From positions 1 through 64,000 of the forward strand of contig JBGVGI010000101.1 of NCBI GenBank assembly GCA_045121595.1: a DNA stretch of 64,000 nt, read 5' to 3'. The notes below the pieces were generated by a model. That model was not told the origin of the DNA, did no database searches, and saw nothing but the letters and a program-made list of their open reading frames with translations. Origin of the DNA: Fumia sp045121595. GTDB lineage: Bacteria; Bacillota; Clostridia; Oscillospirales; Ruminococcaceae. The translations under genes were made by a program, and so were the position numbers. This document shows, piece by piece, positions 43,072-51,682 of the stretch; the first letter of the stretch is position 1; every line of letters begins with the position of its first letter.

Positions 43072-43842
43072 ATGAATAAAAATTTACGTAAAGCAGTTAT
43101 CGCAGGTAACTGGAAAATGAACAAAACACGTCCCGAAGCAAAAGCTTTGATCGAAGAACTCAAACCTTTGGTAGCAAATGCTACATGTGACGTTGTTGCT
43201 TGTGTACCTTTTACAAACCTCGAAACAGCTCTTGATGCTGCAAAAGGCTCCAACATCAAAATCGGTGCTCAGAACTGCCATTTTGAAAAATCAGGTGCTT
43301 TCACAGGTGAAATTTCCGCTGATATGCTCAAGGAAATGGGCGTTGAATACGTTGTAATCGGTCACTCCGAAAGAAGACAGTACTTCGGTGAAACAGACGT
43401 TACAGTTAACAAACGTACAAAAGCTGCTCTCGCTGCAGGTCTTACAGTAATTCTCTGCGTTGGCGAAATGCTCGAAGACCGTGAAAACGGCATCACTGAA
43501 GAACTCGTTGCTCTTCAGACAAAAATCGCTCTTAAAGACGTTTCCAAAGACGAACTTAAAAACGTTATCATCGCTTACGAACCCGTTTGGGCTATCGGTA
43601 CAGGTAAAACTGCTACTGCTGACCAGGCTAACGAAGTTTGCGAAGTTATCCGTAACGTAATTGCAAAAATCTACGACAAGGCTGCAGCTGACGCTATCAC
43701 AATCCAGTACGGCGGTTCTATGAACGCTGGTAACGCTGCAGAACTTCTTGCAAAACCCGACGTAGACGGTGGTCTTATCGGTGGTGCTTCTCTTAAAGCT
43801 CCCGACTTTGCAGTTATCGTAGACGCTGCAACAAAAGGTTAA
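43072..43842 (+). CDS. tpiA: Triosephosphate isomerase
   Basis: A 256-residue TIM-barrel enzyme interconverting dihydroxyacetone phosphate and glyceraldehyde-3-phosphate. Active-site marks are the N-terminal GNWKMNKT (Asn, Lys), VIGHSERRQYFGE (His) and the catalytic Glu in AYEPVWAIGTGKTATADQA. The start is ATG at 43072 behind AGGAGG. Second gene of the glycolytic operon. Confidence 0.98.
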   Translation: MNKNLRKAVIAGNWKMNKTRPEAKALIEELKPLVANATCDVVACVPFTNLETALDAAKGSNIKIGAQNCHFEKSGAFTGEISADMLKEMGVEYVVIGHSERRQYFGETDVTVNKRTKAALAAGLTVILCVGEMLEDRENGITEELVALQTKIALKDVSKDELKNVIIAYEPVWAIGTGKTATADQANEVCEVIRNVIAKIYDKAAADAITIQYGGSMNAGNAAELLAKPDVDGGLIGGASLKAPDFAVIVDAATKG

Positions 43843-43854
43843 GAGGTAGTTATT

Positions 43855-45372
43855 ATGGCTAAAAAACCTGTTGCACTTTTAATTTTAGATGGCTTTGGCA
43901 AAAATGACTCCGATTACGGCAACGCAATCGCTCAGGCCAATACCCCTAACCTTGATAAACTTATGGCTGAGTGCCCCAATACTCTTATCGGTGCAAGTGG
44001 TCTTGACGTTGGTTTGCCCGACGGACAGATGGGTAACTCCGAAGTAGGTCATACAAATATCGGTGCAGGCCGTGTTGTATATCAGGAACTTGTGCGTATT
44101 ACAAAATCCTTTGAATCCGAAGATGCTCTTAACAACGAAGCTTTTATTGCAGCTATTGAAAACTGCAAAAAGAATAACTCCGCTTTGCATCTTATGGGAC
44201 TTCTTTCAAACGGTGGTGTACACAGTCATCAGGAACACCTTTACGGACTCCTTAAAATGGCTAAAAAGCTCGGTGTGAACGAAGTTTACATCCACGCTTT
44301 CCTTGACGGCCGTGACGTTCCCCCTTCCTCAGGTGCTGATTTTATGAAAGAACTCGTTGAGGAAGCTTCAAAAATCGGTGTTGGTAAAGTGGCTTCCGTT
44401 ATGGGAAGATTTTATGCTATGGACCGTGACAATGCATGGGACCGTGTTGAAAAAGCTTATGCCGCTATGGTTTACGGTGAAGGCAACAAGGCTTCCTGCC
44501 CTGTTAAAGCTATTGAAGATTCCTACAAAGCAGAAGTTACCGATGAATTCGTAGTACCTACTGTAATTGAAAATACAAAACGTATTTCCGCAAACGACAG
44601 CGTTATCTTCTTTAACTTCCGCCCTGACCGCGCAAGACAGATTACAAGAAGCTACGTTGATGCTGAGTTTAAGGGATTTGAACGTAAAAATGGTTTCTTC
44701 CCCCTTACTTTCGTTTGTATGACACAGTACGATGCTACAATGCCTAACGTACTCGTTGCATATTCTCCCAAAGAACTTACAATGACTTTCGGTGAATACG
44801 TAAGCCTTAAAGGTCTTACACAGCTTCGAATTGCTGAAACACAGAAATATGCTCACGTTACTTTCTTCTTTAACGGCGGTGAGGAAAAAACTTTCCCCGG
44901 TGAAGACAGAATTCTGGTTCCTTCTCCCAACGTTGAAACCTTTGACTTAAAGCCTGAAATGAGCGCTTATGAGGTTACAGACAAGGTTGTAGAAGCAATC
45001 AATGCTGATAAATACGACGTAATTATCTTAAACTGGGCAAACTGTGATATGGTAGGTCATACAGGCTTTATGGATGCTGCAAAAGCTGCAGTTGAAGCAG
45101 TTGATGCTTGTGTTGGAAAAACTGTTGAAGCTATCAAGGCAAAAGGCGGTGTTGCACTTATCACTGCTGACCACGGTAACGCTGAAAAGATGTACGAGCC
45201 CGATGGTTCACCTTTTACGGCGCACACCGTATTCCCCGTTCCTTTGATTGTTGCAGGATATGACTGTGAGCTTAAAGAAGGCGGCAGACTCGCCGACTTG
45301 GCTCCCACGATGCTTGAACTCTTAGAACTTCCCAAACCTGAGGAAATGGACGGAGAAAGCTTAATTAAATAA
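43855..45372 (+). CDS. gpmI: 2,3-bisphosphoglycerate-independent phosphoglycerate mutase
   Basis: A 505-residue metal-dependent mutase of the alkaline phosphatase superfamily. The N-terminal metal motif LLILDGFG, the phosphoserine nucleophile in GQMGNSEVGH, and the C-terminal ITADHGNAEKM are present. Length is standard for GpmI. It follows tpiA by 12 bases and ends the operon; enolase, the next step, is not in this window. Confidence 0.98.
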   Translation: MAKKPVALLILDGFGKNDSDYGNAIAQANTPNLDKLMAECPNTLIGASGLDVGLPDGQMGNSEVGHTNIGAGRVVYQELVRITKSFESEDALNNEAFIAAIENCKKNNSALHLMGLLSNGGVHSHQEHLYGLLKMAKKLGVNEVYIHAFLDGRDVPPSSGADFMKELVEEASKIGVGKVASVMGRFYAMDRDNAWDRVEKAYAAMVYGEGNKASCPVKAIEDSYKAEVTDEFVVPTVIENTKRISANDSVIFFNFRPDRARQITRSYVDAEFKGFERKNGFFPLTFVCMTQYDATMPNVLVAYSPKELTMTFGEYVSLKGLTQLRIAETQKYAHVTFFFNGGEEKTFPGEDRILVPSPNVETFDLKPEMSAYEVTDKVVEAINADKYDVIILNWANCDMVGHTGFMDAAKAAVEAVDACVGKTVEAIKAKGGVALITADHGNAEKMYEPDGSPFTAHTVFPVPLIVAGYDCELKEGGRLADLAPTMLELLELPKPEEMDGESLIK

Positions 45373-45373
45373 C

Positions 45374-45408
45374 AAAAAACCCGTTGTCGAAAGACAACGG
45401 GTTTTTTT
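45374..45408. terminator. Bidirectional terminator between gpmI and the ferredoxin gene
   Basis: A 15-bp stem with AAAAAACCCGTTGTC and a GAAA tetraloop, followed by seven T; it also ends the convergent ferredoxin gene. Confidence 0.92.
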
Positions 45409-45418
45409 ATGCTTTGAA

Positions 45419-45589
45419 TTATTCAGCGTCGGGAGCACCAACAGGACAAACGCCTGCACAAGCACCACATTCGATGCACTGATCAGCATCGATAACGTAT
45501 TTGTCATCACCTGCAGAGATACAGGAAACAGGACATTCAGATTCGCAAGCACCACAAGAGATGCATTCATCACTAATTACGTATGCCAT
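45419..45589 (-). CDS. 2[4Fe-4S] ferredoxin (56 aa)
   Basis: A 56-residue clostridial-type ferredoxin that is below common ORF length cut-offs. Two cluster motifs are present: CISCGACESECP (C-x2-C-x2-C-x3-CP, Cys9-12-15-19) and CIECGACAGVCP (Cys38-41-44-48). It starts MAYVISDE behind AAGGAGGTGT and ends GAPDAE. Such proteins carry electrons for pyruvate:ferredoxin oxidoreductase and hydrogenases in anaerobes, in line with a fermentative host. It has its own promoter and terminator. Confidence 0.96.
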   Translation of the reverse strand: MAYVISDECISCGACESECPVSCISAGDDKYVIDADQCIECGACAGVCPVGAPDAE

Positions 45590-45623
45590 ATCGGATTTAC
45601 ACCTCCTTCAAGTTACTGTTATT

Positions 45624-45651
45624 ATTCTAACATATTTTTGTTAAAATGCAA
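45624..45651 (-). promoter_or_regulatory. Sigma-A promoter of the ferredoxin gene
   Basis: Minus-strand TTGCAT (45651-45646), 16-base spacer, TAGAAT (45629-45624), about 35 bases before the start codon. Confidence 0.5.
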
Positions 45652-45667
45652 GTGTTTTTTGAAAAAA

Positions 45668-46537
45668 TTATTCTTTTTCTAAGTTTTTTAGTTCCTGAAG
45701 CTCGGATTTTTCTACTCTTATAGTAGAATCTTTGATAATTTTTACTTCATCTCTGGTGCAGACTTTGGGAGCTGCATCAGGTTTGTTCTGAAGCGATACC
45801 TTCAAAACACCTGTGAGAAGATTAACGTCAACCACAGTTCCTGTTCCTTCATCCGTCTGTACCAAAGCACCGTTTTTAGGTGTGATTTTAAGCAGAGATT
45901 CGTAAGCATCCTGCTCGTATTTCAGGCAACACATAAGTCTTCCGCAAGTACCCGAAATCTTTGTGGGATTTAAAGAAAGTCCCTGTTCTTTTGCCATTTT
46001 TATTGAAACGGGTTGGAAATCGCCTAAGAAAGAATTGCAACAGAAAGGTCTTCCACAGATACCAAGACCGCCGAGCATTTTGGATTCGTCACGAACACCG
46101 ATCTGTCTTAGCTCAATTCGTGTACGGAAAACGGATGCCAAGTCTTTAACGAGCTCCCTGAAGTCAACTCTGCCGTCGGCAGTGAAGTAAAAGAGGATTT
46201 TATTCCCGTCAAAGGTGTACTCAACGTCAACGAGATTCATCTGGAGACCGTGACTTGCGATTTTTTCTTCACAGGTTTTAAATGCTTCTTTTTCTTTCAC
46301 GCGGTTTTCTTCCACCTGAAGCATATCTTTTTCAGTTGCGATACGCACGACGGGTTTTAACGGCGAGATAATTTCGTTTTCGTCAACCATACGGTTGGGG
46401 ATAACGACGTCACCACACTCAAGTCCACGTGCAGTTTCAACGATAACCTTGTCGGATTGTGTTATTTTCTTTCCGTTTGGAGAAAAGTAATAGGTTTTTC
46501 CGTTGTTTTTAAAACGGACACCGATGATTTCAATCAT
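45668..46537 (-). CDS. yaaT: PSP1-domain protein YaaT (RicT-like)
   Basis: A 289-residue YaaT/RicT protein. The PSP1 C-terminal domain carries the cysteine-rich segments GGLGICGRPFCCNSFLGDF and GTCGRLMCCLKYE, which in Bacillus RicT bind an iron-sulfur cluster in the RicA-RicF-RicT complex affecting RNA processing, sporulation and biofilm formation. Partner genes ricA and ricF are not in this window. It lies 23 bases after holB on the same strand, a conserved association. Confidence 0.93.
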   Translation of the reverse strand: MIEIIGVRFKNNGKTYYFSPNGKKITQSDKVIVETARGLECGDVVIPNRMVDENEIISPLKPVVRIATEKDMLQVEENRVKEKEAFKTCEEKIASHGLQMNLVDVEYTFDGNKILFYFTADGRVDFRELVKDLASVFRTRIELRQIGVRDESKMLGGLGICGRPFCCNSFLGDFQPVSIKMAKEQGLSLNPTKISGTCGRLMCCLKYEQDAYESLLKITPKNGALVQTDEGTGTVVDVNLLTGVLKVSLQNKPDAAPKVCTRDEVKIIKDSTIRVEKSELQELKNLEKE

Positions 46538-46560
46538 AAAATATATTGCCTTTCTTTTAG

Positions 46561-47496
46561 TTATTCCATAATGGATTTAAGACTTGCCGAGAATACACTC
46601 TGGATAAGGCTTAAATTGCCGTTTGCCATAATTTTAAAACGGGTTTCGTCAATAAGTGTATGGATTTTCACCGCTCTTAACGGGCTTATATCACGGGAGA
46701 GTTCGTCGCGTGAAAAAGCAACCCCTGACATAATTATATCAAGGTCTGAGAGTAAAAGCAAGAACCCTTCCTTGTCACCGTCAAAAGAACTCAGTGCTTC
46801 AAGGATGCTGAATTCACTTTCGGTTACAAGACTTTCAGCTAAAGCTTTCGCTTTTGAAAATCTTTCTCTGCATTTTTCGTCTTCGAGATAATTTATAGCT
46901 CTTCCGATATTTCCGTTTCCGTAATAAAGTGCATCAAAAAGCACGGGATTATCTTTAAAACGGTTGGTAAGAAAGCTTTTTGCATCGTCTTCGGAAACTT
47001 CGTGAGTTTCAAGACAGATACATCTTGAAGCGATGGTTTCGGGAAGCCTTGAAATATTGTTGCAGGTAAGGATGAAAACGATATGTGCAGGAGGTTCTTC
47101 AAGTACTTTTAAAAGAGCGTTTGCGGCGGATAAATTCATATCCTCACTGTCTTCAATAATGACAACGCGGTATTTTGATTCATTTGGGCGAATGTACGCC
47201 TGCTCTCTTATAAAGCGGATTTTGTCAACTGAAATGCCCTGTTTACCTTCATCTTTTTTTACAATTTCAAGGTCGGGGTGGATACCTTTGTCAAGCTTCA
47301 TACAGGAAACACAGGTACCGCATGGGGCATTTTCATTTTCGCAGAGGATAGCTTTTGCAAGTTCAAGGGCAATAGTTTTCTTGCCCGTTCCTCTTTCACC
47401 GCTTAAAAGATAAGCATGGTTAAAACTCCCGCACGCAATATTGTTATTTAATATCTGCAGAGTGCGGAAGTTACCCTTAATATTTTCAAACGCCAT
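46561..47496 (-). CDS. holB: DNA polymerase III delta' subunit
   Basis: A 311-residue clamp-loader subunit. The N-terminal AAA+ part has GERGTGKKT (Walker A-like), a zinc-binding set CENENAPCGTCVSCMKL, and the sensor region EEPPAHIVFILTCNN. The start overlaps the last base of the upstream cyclic-di-AMP receptor gene, as in the Bacillus yaaQ-yaaR-holB-yaaT order (yaaR is missing here). Confidence 0.94.
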   Translation of the reverse strand: MAFENIKGNFRTLQILNNNIACGSFNHAYLLSGERGTGKKTIALELAKAILCENENAPCGTCVSCMKLDKGIHPDLEIVKKDEGKQGISVDKIRFIREQAYIRPNESKYRVVIIEDSEDMNLSAANALLKVLEEPPAHIVFILTCNNISRLPETIASRCICLETHEVSEDDAKSFLTNRFKDNPVLFDALYYGNGNIGRAINYLEDEKCRERFSKAKALAESLVTESEFSILEALSSFDGDKEGFLLLLSDLDIIMSGVAFSRDELSRDISPLRAVKIHTLIDETRFKIMANGNLSLIQSVFSASLKSIME

Positions 47497-47819
47497 CAGA
47501 TTTTTTCAAAGCGCTCTACGTCGGTTACGATGATTGTAGCGCCACCTACTGTAACTTCAACGGGGAAAGGTGTATAACCCTGCATTCCGCTGTAAGCTGT
47601 TGTGGAAACCATCTGTTTGCGTTTTTTGGAATGTTCGGAAATAATTGCGATTGCGCGGTCTACGTTTTCATCTTCGGTACAAATGAGGAAGGTAGTGTTA
47701 CCTGCTCTCAAAAATCCGCCTGTAGAAGCGAGTTTTGTAGCAAAAAAGCCATCCTTCATAAGCATCTCAGAAACTTTGTAACTGTCATCACTGCTGACGA
47801 TTGCATAAATAAGTTTCAT
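47496..47819 (-). CDS. darA: PII-like cyclic-di-AMP receptor DarA (YaaQ)
   Basis: A 107-residue DarA/PstA/YaaQ family protein, a trimeric PII-like cytosolic receptor of cyclic-di-AMP. The conserved loop ATKLASTGGFLRAGNTTFLI and the C-terminal EVTVGGATIIVTDVERFEKI are diagnostic. It sits directly before holB with a one-base overlap. Together with the GGDEF protein and alarmone hydrolase it makes three nucleotide second messengers represented in this window. Confidence 0.94.
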   Translation of the reverse strand: MKLIYAIVSSDDSYKVSEMLMKDGFFATKLASTGGFLRAGNTTFLICTEDENVDRAIAIISEHSKKRKQMVSTTAYSGMQGYTPFPVEVTVGGATIIVTDVERFEKI

Positions 47820-47862
47820 AAAAATATACCTGACCTTTCTTGAAAAATTTTTATTTCCAATT

Positions 47863-49197
47863 TCATTTTACCACTTTTATTGAAAAAATGCCACTGTTTT
47901 TAAGAAGTTTTTTTTCATTTTCGCCGATTTTTTCTCCTGCGACTACAATCGGGATACCGGGAGGGCAGGTGATTTTGTTTTCTGCGGCGATTTTTCCCGT
48001 TGCTTTTTCTACATCTTCAAAGTATGACGGGGAAAATCTTGCTTCTCTTATTGTGCATACTTTTTCGGGAATTGAATCAAATTCAGGGTAGGGGATAGCT
48101 TCTTTCACGGGAAGTTTCAAAGCCGAAACGATTTTTTCAAAATCCTCGTCGGGATTAAAAGGAGAGGGCATCAAAACTACCTTTCCGCCACCTGAATACT
48201 CGGGTTCTATGTTGTTTTGACGTAAAATTTCCGAGATTTCATCATCGGTATAGCCAAAATTCTGACAGTCGATTGTAATTTTTGTTATATCTGTTTTTCT
48301 GTCAAGGAGTGTGACACCGTTTTCTCTTAAAAGCTTTTCGGTTTTATAAACTTTTTCCTCCAAAGCCATAAAATCCGTTTTTGCACGGGTTTTAAGATAG
48401 GTGTTGCAGACGTCAAGTGACGCCATAATGAGGTATGAAGGACTCGTCGAACCGAAAAGTGCCATCTTCCCCTTGATTTCTGCTTTGGTGATATCAAGAT
48501 TTGAATGAATATAACTGCCACCCGTGAGTACGGGGAGAGTTTTGTGGGGACTGTCACAACAGATATCGGCGCCTAAGGTGATGGGGTGGATATCGTCCCT
48601 GCAAAATTTAAGGTGGGTGCCGTGGGCGTTGTCCACCATTAAAATTGCACCGTGTTTATGTACGGTTTCGGCAATTTTTTTAACGTCGGCAATTACGCCG
48701 TAATAATCGGGAGTAGTGATATAAACTACCTTGATATCGGGATTATCCGAAAGATTTTTATCGATTTCTTCAGCGGTGACGGGTAAGCAAAGACCCGTTT
48801 TTTTATCATATTCGGGGAAAATCCACAAAGGCTCAACACCTGTAAGTGCACAGGCGTTAACAAAGGCAATATGACTGTTTCTGACAGCTAAAATGCGTTT
48901 TGTAAAATCCGAAGCTATCGCTACCATGGCTAAAATCGACAGAGTAGAACCACCTGCCGAAAAGCAGGTATTCTTTACCCCGAAAATTTCAGCGGTGATT
49001 TTTTCGGACTCACCGATTACTCCGTCTGCCTCAAAAAGTGCATCAGCGCCCTTAATCTCGGTAATATCAAAGGGAATAACACTTTTGAATTCATCGGGGT
49101 AAATATCCCCGTTTCCTTTATGCCCGGGCATATGAAGTCTTTTAACGTTTTTATCTTTATAGCTTTTTATAAAAGAATAAAGCGGAGAAAATTCCAT
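47863..49197 (-). CDS. Orn/Lys/Arg decarboxylase-family PLP protein (YaaO/SpeA-like)
   Basis: A 444-residue fold-type I pyridoxal-phosphate enzyme. Family marks are the N-terminal VKRLHMPGHKGN, STLSILAMVAIASDF, VDNAHGTHLKF, and the Schiff-base lysine in DICCDSPHKTLPVLTGGSY. Size and motif match the YaaO/SpeA group of amino-acid decarboxylases; the substrate (arginine or lysine) cannot be decided. The frame is open to 49251, but ATG at 49197 has AAAGGAAT upstream and matches the family N-terminus. In Bacillus yaaO is near yaaQ and holB too, with tmk between; tmk is absent here. Confidence 0.9.
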   Translation of the reverse strand: MEFSPLYSFIKSYKDKNVKRLHMPGHKGNGDIYPDEFKSVIPFDITEIKGADALFEADGVIGESEKITAEIFGVKNTCFSAGGSTLSILAMVAIASDFTKRILAVRNSHIAFVNACALTGVEPLWIFPEYDKKTGLCLPVTAEEIDKNLSDNPDIKVVYITTPDYYGVIADVKKIAETVHKHGAILMVDNAHGTHLKFCRDDIHPITLGADICCDSPHKTLPVLTGGSYIHSNLDITKAEIKGKMALFGSTSPSYLIMASLDVCNTYLKTRAKTDFMALEEKVYKTEKLLRENGVTLLDRKTDITKITIDCQNFGYTDDEISEILRQNNIEPEYSGGGKVVLMPSPFNPDEDFEKIVSALKLPVKEAIPYPEFDSIPEKVCTIREARFSPSYFEDVEKATGKIAAENKITCPPGIPIVVAGEKIGENEKKLLKNSGIFSIKVVK

Positions 49198-49215
49198 ACA
49201 AATATTCCTTTCGTA

Positions 49216-49244
49216 AAAGAAAAACAGCGGGTAAGTACCCGCCG
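49216..49244 (-). terminator. Terminator after the CorA gene
   Basis: GCGGGT (49227-49232) pairs with ACCCGC (49237-49242) with a 4-base loop; on the minus strand TTTTTCTTTT follows. It separates corA from the decarboxylase-family gene. Confidence 0.7.
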
Positions 49245-49247
49245 TAA

Positions 49248-50174
49248 TCATTTAAACATCTTAAATTTGATAAGAATTCCGAGTGCTCCCAGTGCTATAA
49301 CAAGTGAAAGCAGAGTGGGGAACCATATCTGTGGCAACGGCAGAGGAACGTTCATACCGTAATAACTGAACACCATCGTAGGGATAGCCATTAAAATTGT
49401 GATAGCAGTCAGTACCTTCATAACACCGTTAAGATTGTTATTGATAATGGAAGCGAGTGTATCCATTGTACTTGAAAGAATGTTGGAGTATACGCCTGAC
49501 ATCTCAATCGCCTGATTGAATTCAATAAGCGTATCCTGTAATAAATCCTCGTCTTCTTCGTAGAGTGGGATAATTCGTCCACGGGTTAATTTTTTAAGTG
49601 TAGTTTCGTTTGAACGAAGGGAAGTTGAGAAGTAAACGAGTGATTTTTTAAGTCCTAAAAGCTGTATTAAAGCTTCGTTTTTGGTGGAATCTGTGAACTG
49701 ATTTTCCATCTGCGAGGAAAGACGTTCAATTTGTTTGAGGTAAAGCAAGAATCGCTGAGCAATTCTTAAAAGTAACGTTAAAAGAAAACGGGTACGGTAT
49801 TTGGTTTCAACGTTTTTAACAAAACCTTCAACCACTTCGTCAATGATTGCCGTTCTTCTGGAACTGATGGTCACAAAATACTTCGGAGTGACGATGATAC
49901 CCAGAGGAATGGTGATATATGTTATAGTTGCCTCTTCATCCTCTACTCTGTAAGGAACGTCGACTACGACGAAGGTCTGGTCATCTTCCTTTTCAACACG
50001 GGAAGCTTCTTCTTCGTCGAGGGAAGCGCTTACAAAACCTGCATCCAGGCAAAGCTTTCCTGTGAGGTATTCGATTTCTTCACGGGTGGGGTTTATTACA
50101 CTTACCCAGCAACCGTCTTCTTCTTCAGGCAACAAAATAAGTTTATTCTCAACTGTTTTGTAAAAATTGAGCAT
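49248..50174 (-). CDS. corA: CorA-family magnesium/divalent cation transporter
   Basis: A 308-residue CorA: a large N-terminal cytoplasmic domain, then two C-terminal membrane helices. The selectivity motif GMN occurs in SYYGMNVPLPLP between the helices. CorA forms a pentameric Mg2+ (or Co2+/Ni2+) channel. The C-terminal tail after the second helix is short and basic, as expected. It lies 11 bases downstream of the sugar transferase gene. Confidence 0.93.
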   Translation of the reverse strand: MLNFYKTVENKLILLPEEEDGCWVSVINPTREEIEYLTGKLCLDAGFVSASLDEEEASRVEKEDDQTFVVVDVPYRVEDEEATITYITIPLGIIVTPKYFVTISSRRTAIIDEVVEGFVKNVETKYRTRFLLTLLLRIAQRFLLYLKQIERLSSQMENQFTDSTKNEALIQLLGLKKSLVYFSTSLRSNETTLKKLTRGRIIPLYEEDEDLLQDTLIEFNQAIEMSGVYSNILSSTMDTLASIINNNLNGVMKVLTAITILMAIPTMVFSYYGMNVPLPLPQIWFPTLLSLVIALGALGILIKFKMFK

Positions 50175-50185
50175 AGCGTACCTCC

Positions 50186-51583
50186 TTACATTTCTTTGTT
50201 TACCTCTTCTTTTTCTTCTTTTATAAGGTCTATCGGGAATTCACCCTGAACACCTTCGGTACTGTCTGATTTGAAAAGAACTTTTGCCGTCTGCAACATA
50301 AGTTTTAAATCAAGCCAGATACTGTACTGTTCAATATACATAAGGTCAAGGATAAGTTTATCCTTGGGAGTTGTGTTGTATTTACCGAGAATCTGTGCAA
50401 GACCTGTAAGACCTGCTTTTACCTTGAGGCGGTATTTGAATTCGGGGAGAATTTCAACGTATTTTTCGGTGATTTCAACCTGCTCGGGTCTGGGACCTAC
50501 GATACTCATTTCACCTTTTAAAATATTGATGAACTGAGGAAGCTCGTCAATACGGAGCTTTCTTAAAATATTACCGACTTTAGTTATACGTTTATCGCCT
50601 TCGGAAGCAAGGATTTTCTTGTTTTTATCGGCATCCACTACCATTGTACGGAATTTTAAAACGTTAAATTCCTTTCCGTCTTTAGTAACACGGGGTTGTT
50701 TGAAAAATACGGGGCCACCGTCTTCGAGTTTGATGGCAAGAGCCTCGATAATCATAACGGGAGAAGCAATAATAAGTCCGATTCCCGAAATTATAATATC
50801 ACAGGCACGTTTTATCATACTCTGTTCAAAGGTAAGACCGCCGACGCGGGATTCAAATACAGTCACGTCGTCAACGAGAGTACGCACTGAATGTTTGATG
50901 ATGATATCAGAAAGGTCAGGAGTAACAAAGGTTGTCTTGTTGTGACGGTAACAGAATTCCTGAAGCTTTCTTTTTTCAATATCGGAAAGAGAATAAAGGA
51001 AAATCATTGAGTTATGGAGAATAAGCTTTTCAAGATTTTCATCTTTTACGTTTACAACGGTATTGATTTTATACTGTTTTTTATATTTGTTGATTTTGGA
51101 TATGAAGCTTTCAATACCTTCTTTTTCGCCGTAGATAACTAAAACGTCCGCAGGGGGATTTATCACGAAATACCAGAAGTTACCGAGATAAGAGAAAAGA
51201 TTTATTGCAATAACCTGCAAAATAATTATTCCGATTAATGCAAAAAAGTCATGTAAAAAGTTTACATTCGGGAAGTTAATTCTCATAATACTAAGCTCAA
51301 AATAAGTAATAGCGTCGGTTATGAGGGTAGCAAGAAAAACGGAAGAAACGATATCTTTGGTTTTTCTTATACCGATGGCAAATCCACCGTAAATCTTTAT
51401 AAGGCAGATTTCAGCAATTATGAAAGTTGTCATCGAAATACCTGCAGTTCTTGAAAGTCTTAAAAGTTCAGGCTCCACAAGACCCATTAAACCGAAAAAT
51501 ATAAAGAAAAGTACTACGAAAAGCAAAGCTTTGAATGCAAGTAAAAAAGTGCGTTGTAATCTTTTAATAAAAGTTTTTATCAT
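50186..51583 (-). CDS. Polyprenyl-phosphate sugar-1-phosphate transferase (WcaJ/Bac_transf type)
   Basis: A 465-residue exopolysaccharide-type initiating transferase. Four N-terminal membrane segments (to about 130) and a CoA-binding-like middle domain precede a membrane helix at about 265 (KRACDIIISGIGLIIASPVM) and the catalytic Bac_transf domain (VFFKQPRVTKDGKEFNVLKF, KLRIDELPQFINILKGEMS, VGPRPEQ). It transfers a hexose-1-phosphate to undecaprenyl phosphate to start a glycan. No polymerase or flippase is adjacent; only one glycosyltransferase gene lies upstream. Confidence 0.92.
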   Translation of the reverse strand: MIKTFIKRLQRTFLLAFKALLFVVLFFIFFGLMGLVEPELLRLSRTAGISMTTFIIAEICLIKIYGGFAIGIRKTKDIVSSVFLATLITDAITYFELSIMRINFPNVNFLHDFFALIGIIILQVIAINLFSYLGNFWYFVINPPADVLVIYGEKEGIESFISKINKYKKQYKINTVVNVKDENLEKLILHNSMIFLYSLSDIEKRKLQEFCYRHNKTTFVTPDLSDIIIKHSVRTLVDDVTVFESRVGGLTFEQSMIKRACDIIISGIGLIIASPVMIIEALAIKLEDGGPVFFKQPRVTKDGKEFNVLKFRTMVVDADKNKKILASEGDKRITKVGNILRKLRIDELPQFINILKGEMSIVGPRPEQVEITEKYVEILPEFKYRLKVKAGLTGLAQILGKYNTTPKDKLILDLMYIEQYSIWLDLKLMLQTAKVLFKSDSTEGVQGEFPIDLIKEEKEEVNKEM

Positions 51584-51649
51584 GAAAAGGTCCTCCCAGT
51601 TTGCGCCAAAAAATCTTAAAGAAGATGTGATAATTTTTAAACTTTGATT

Positions 51650-51678
51650 ATTATATCACATTTTCATCATATATGCAA
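51650..51678 (-). promoter_or_regulatory. Sigma-A promoter of the sugar transferase-corA unit
   Basis: Minus-strand TTGCAT (51678-51673), 17-base spacer, TATAAT (51655-51650), with TGTGA before the -10; about 67 bases before the start codon. Confidence 0.7.
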
Positions 51679-51682
51679 GTTT

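Noticed and set aside
156..51678. A shared regulatory motif TGTGA before the -10 of several promoters (at 172, 34351, 51656)
   Set aside because: This is the known Gram-positive TRTG -16 element of extended -10 promoters, not a new regulator site.
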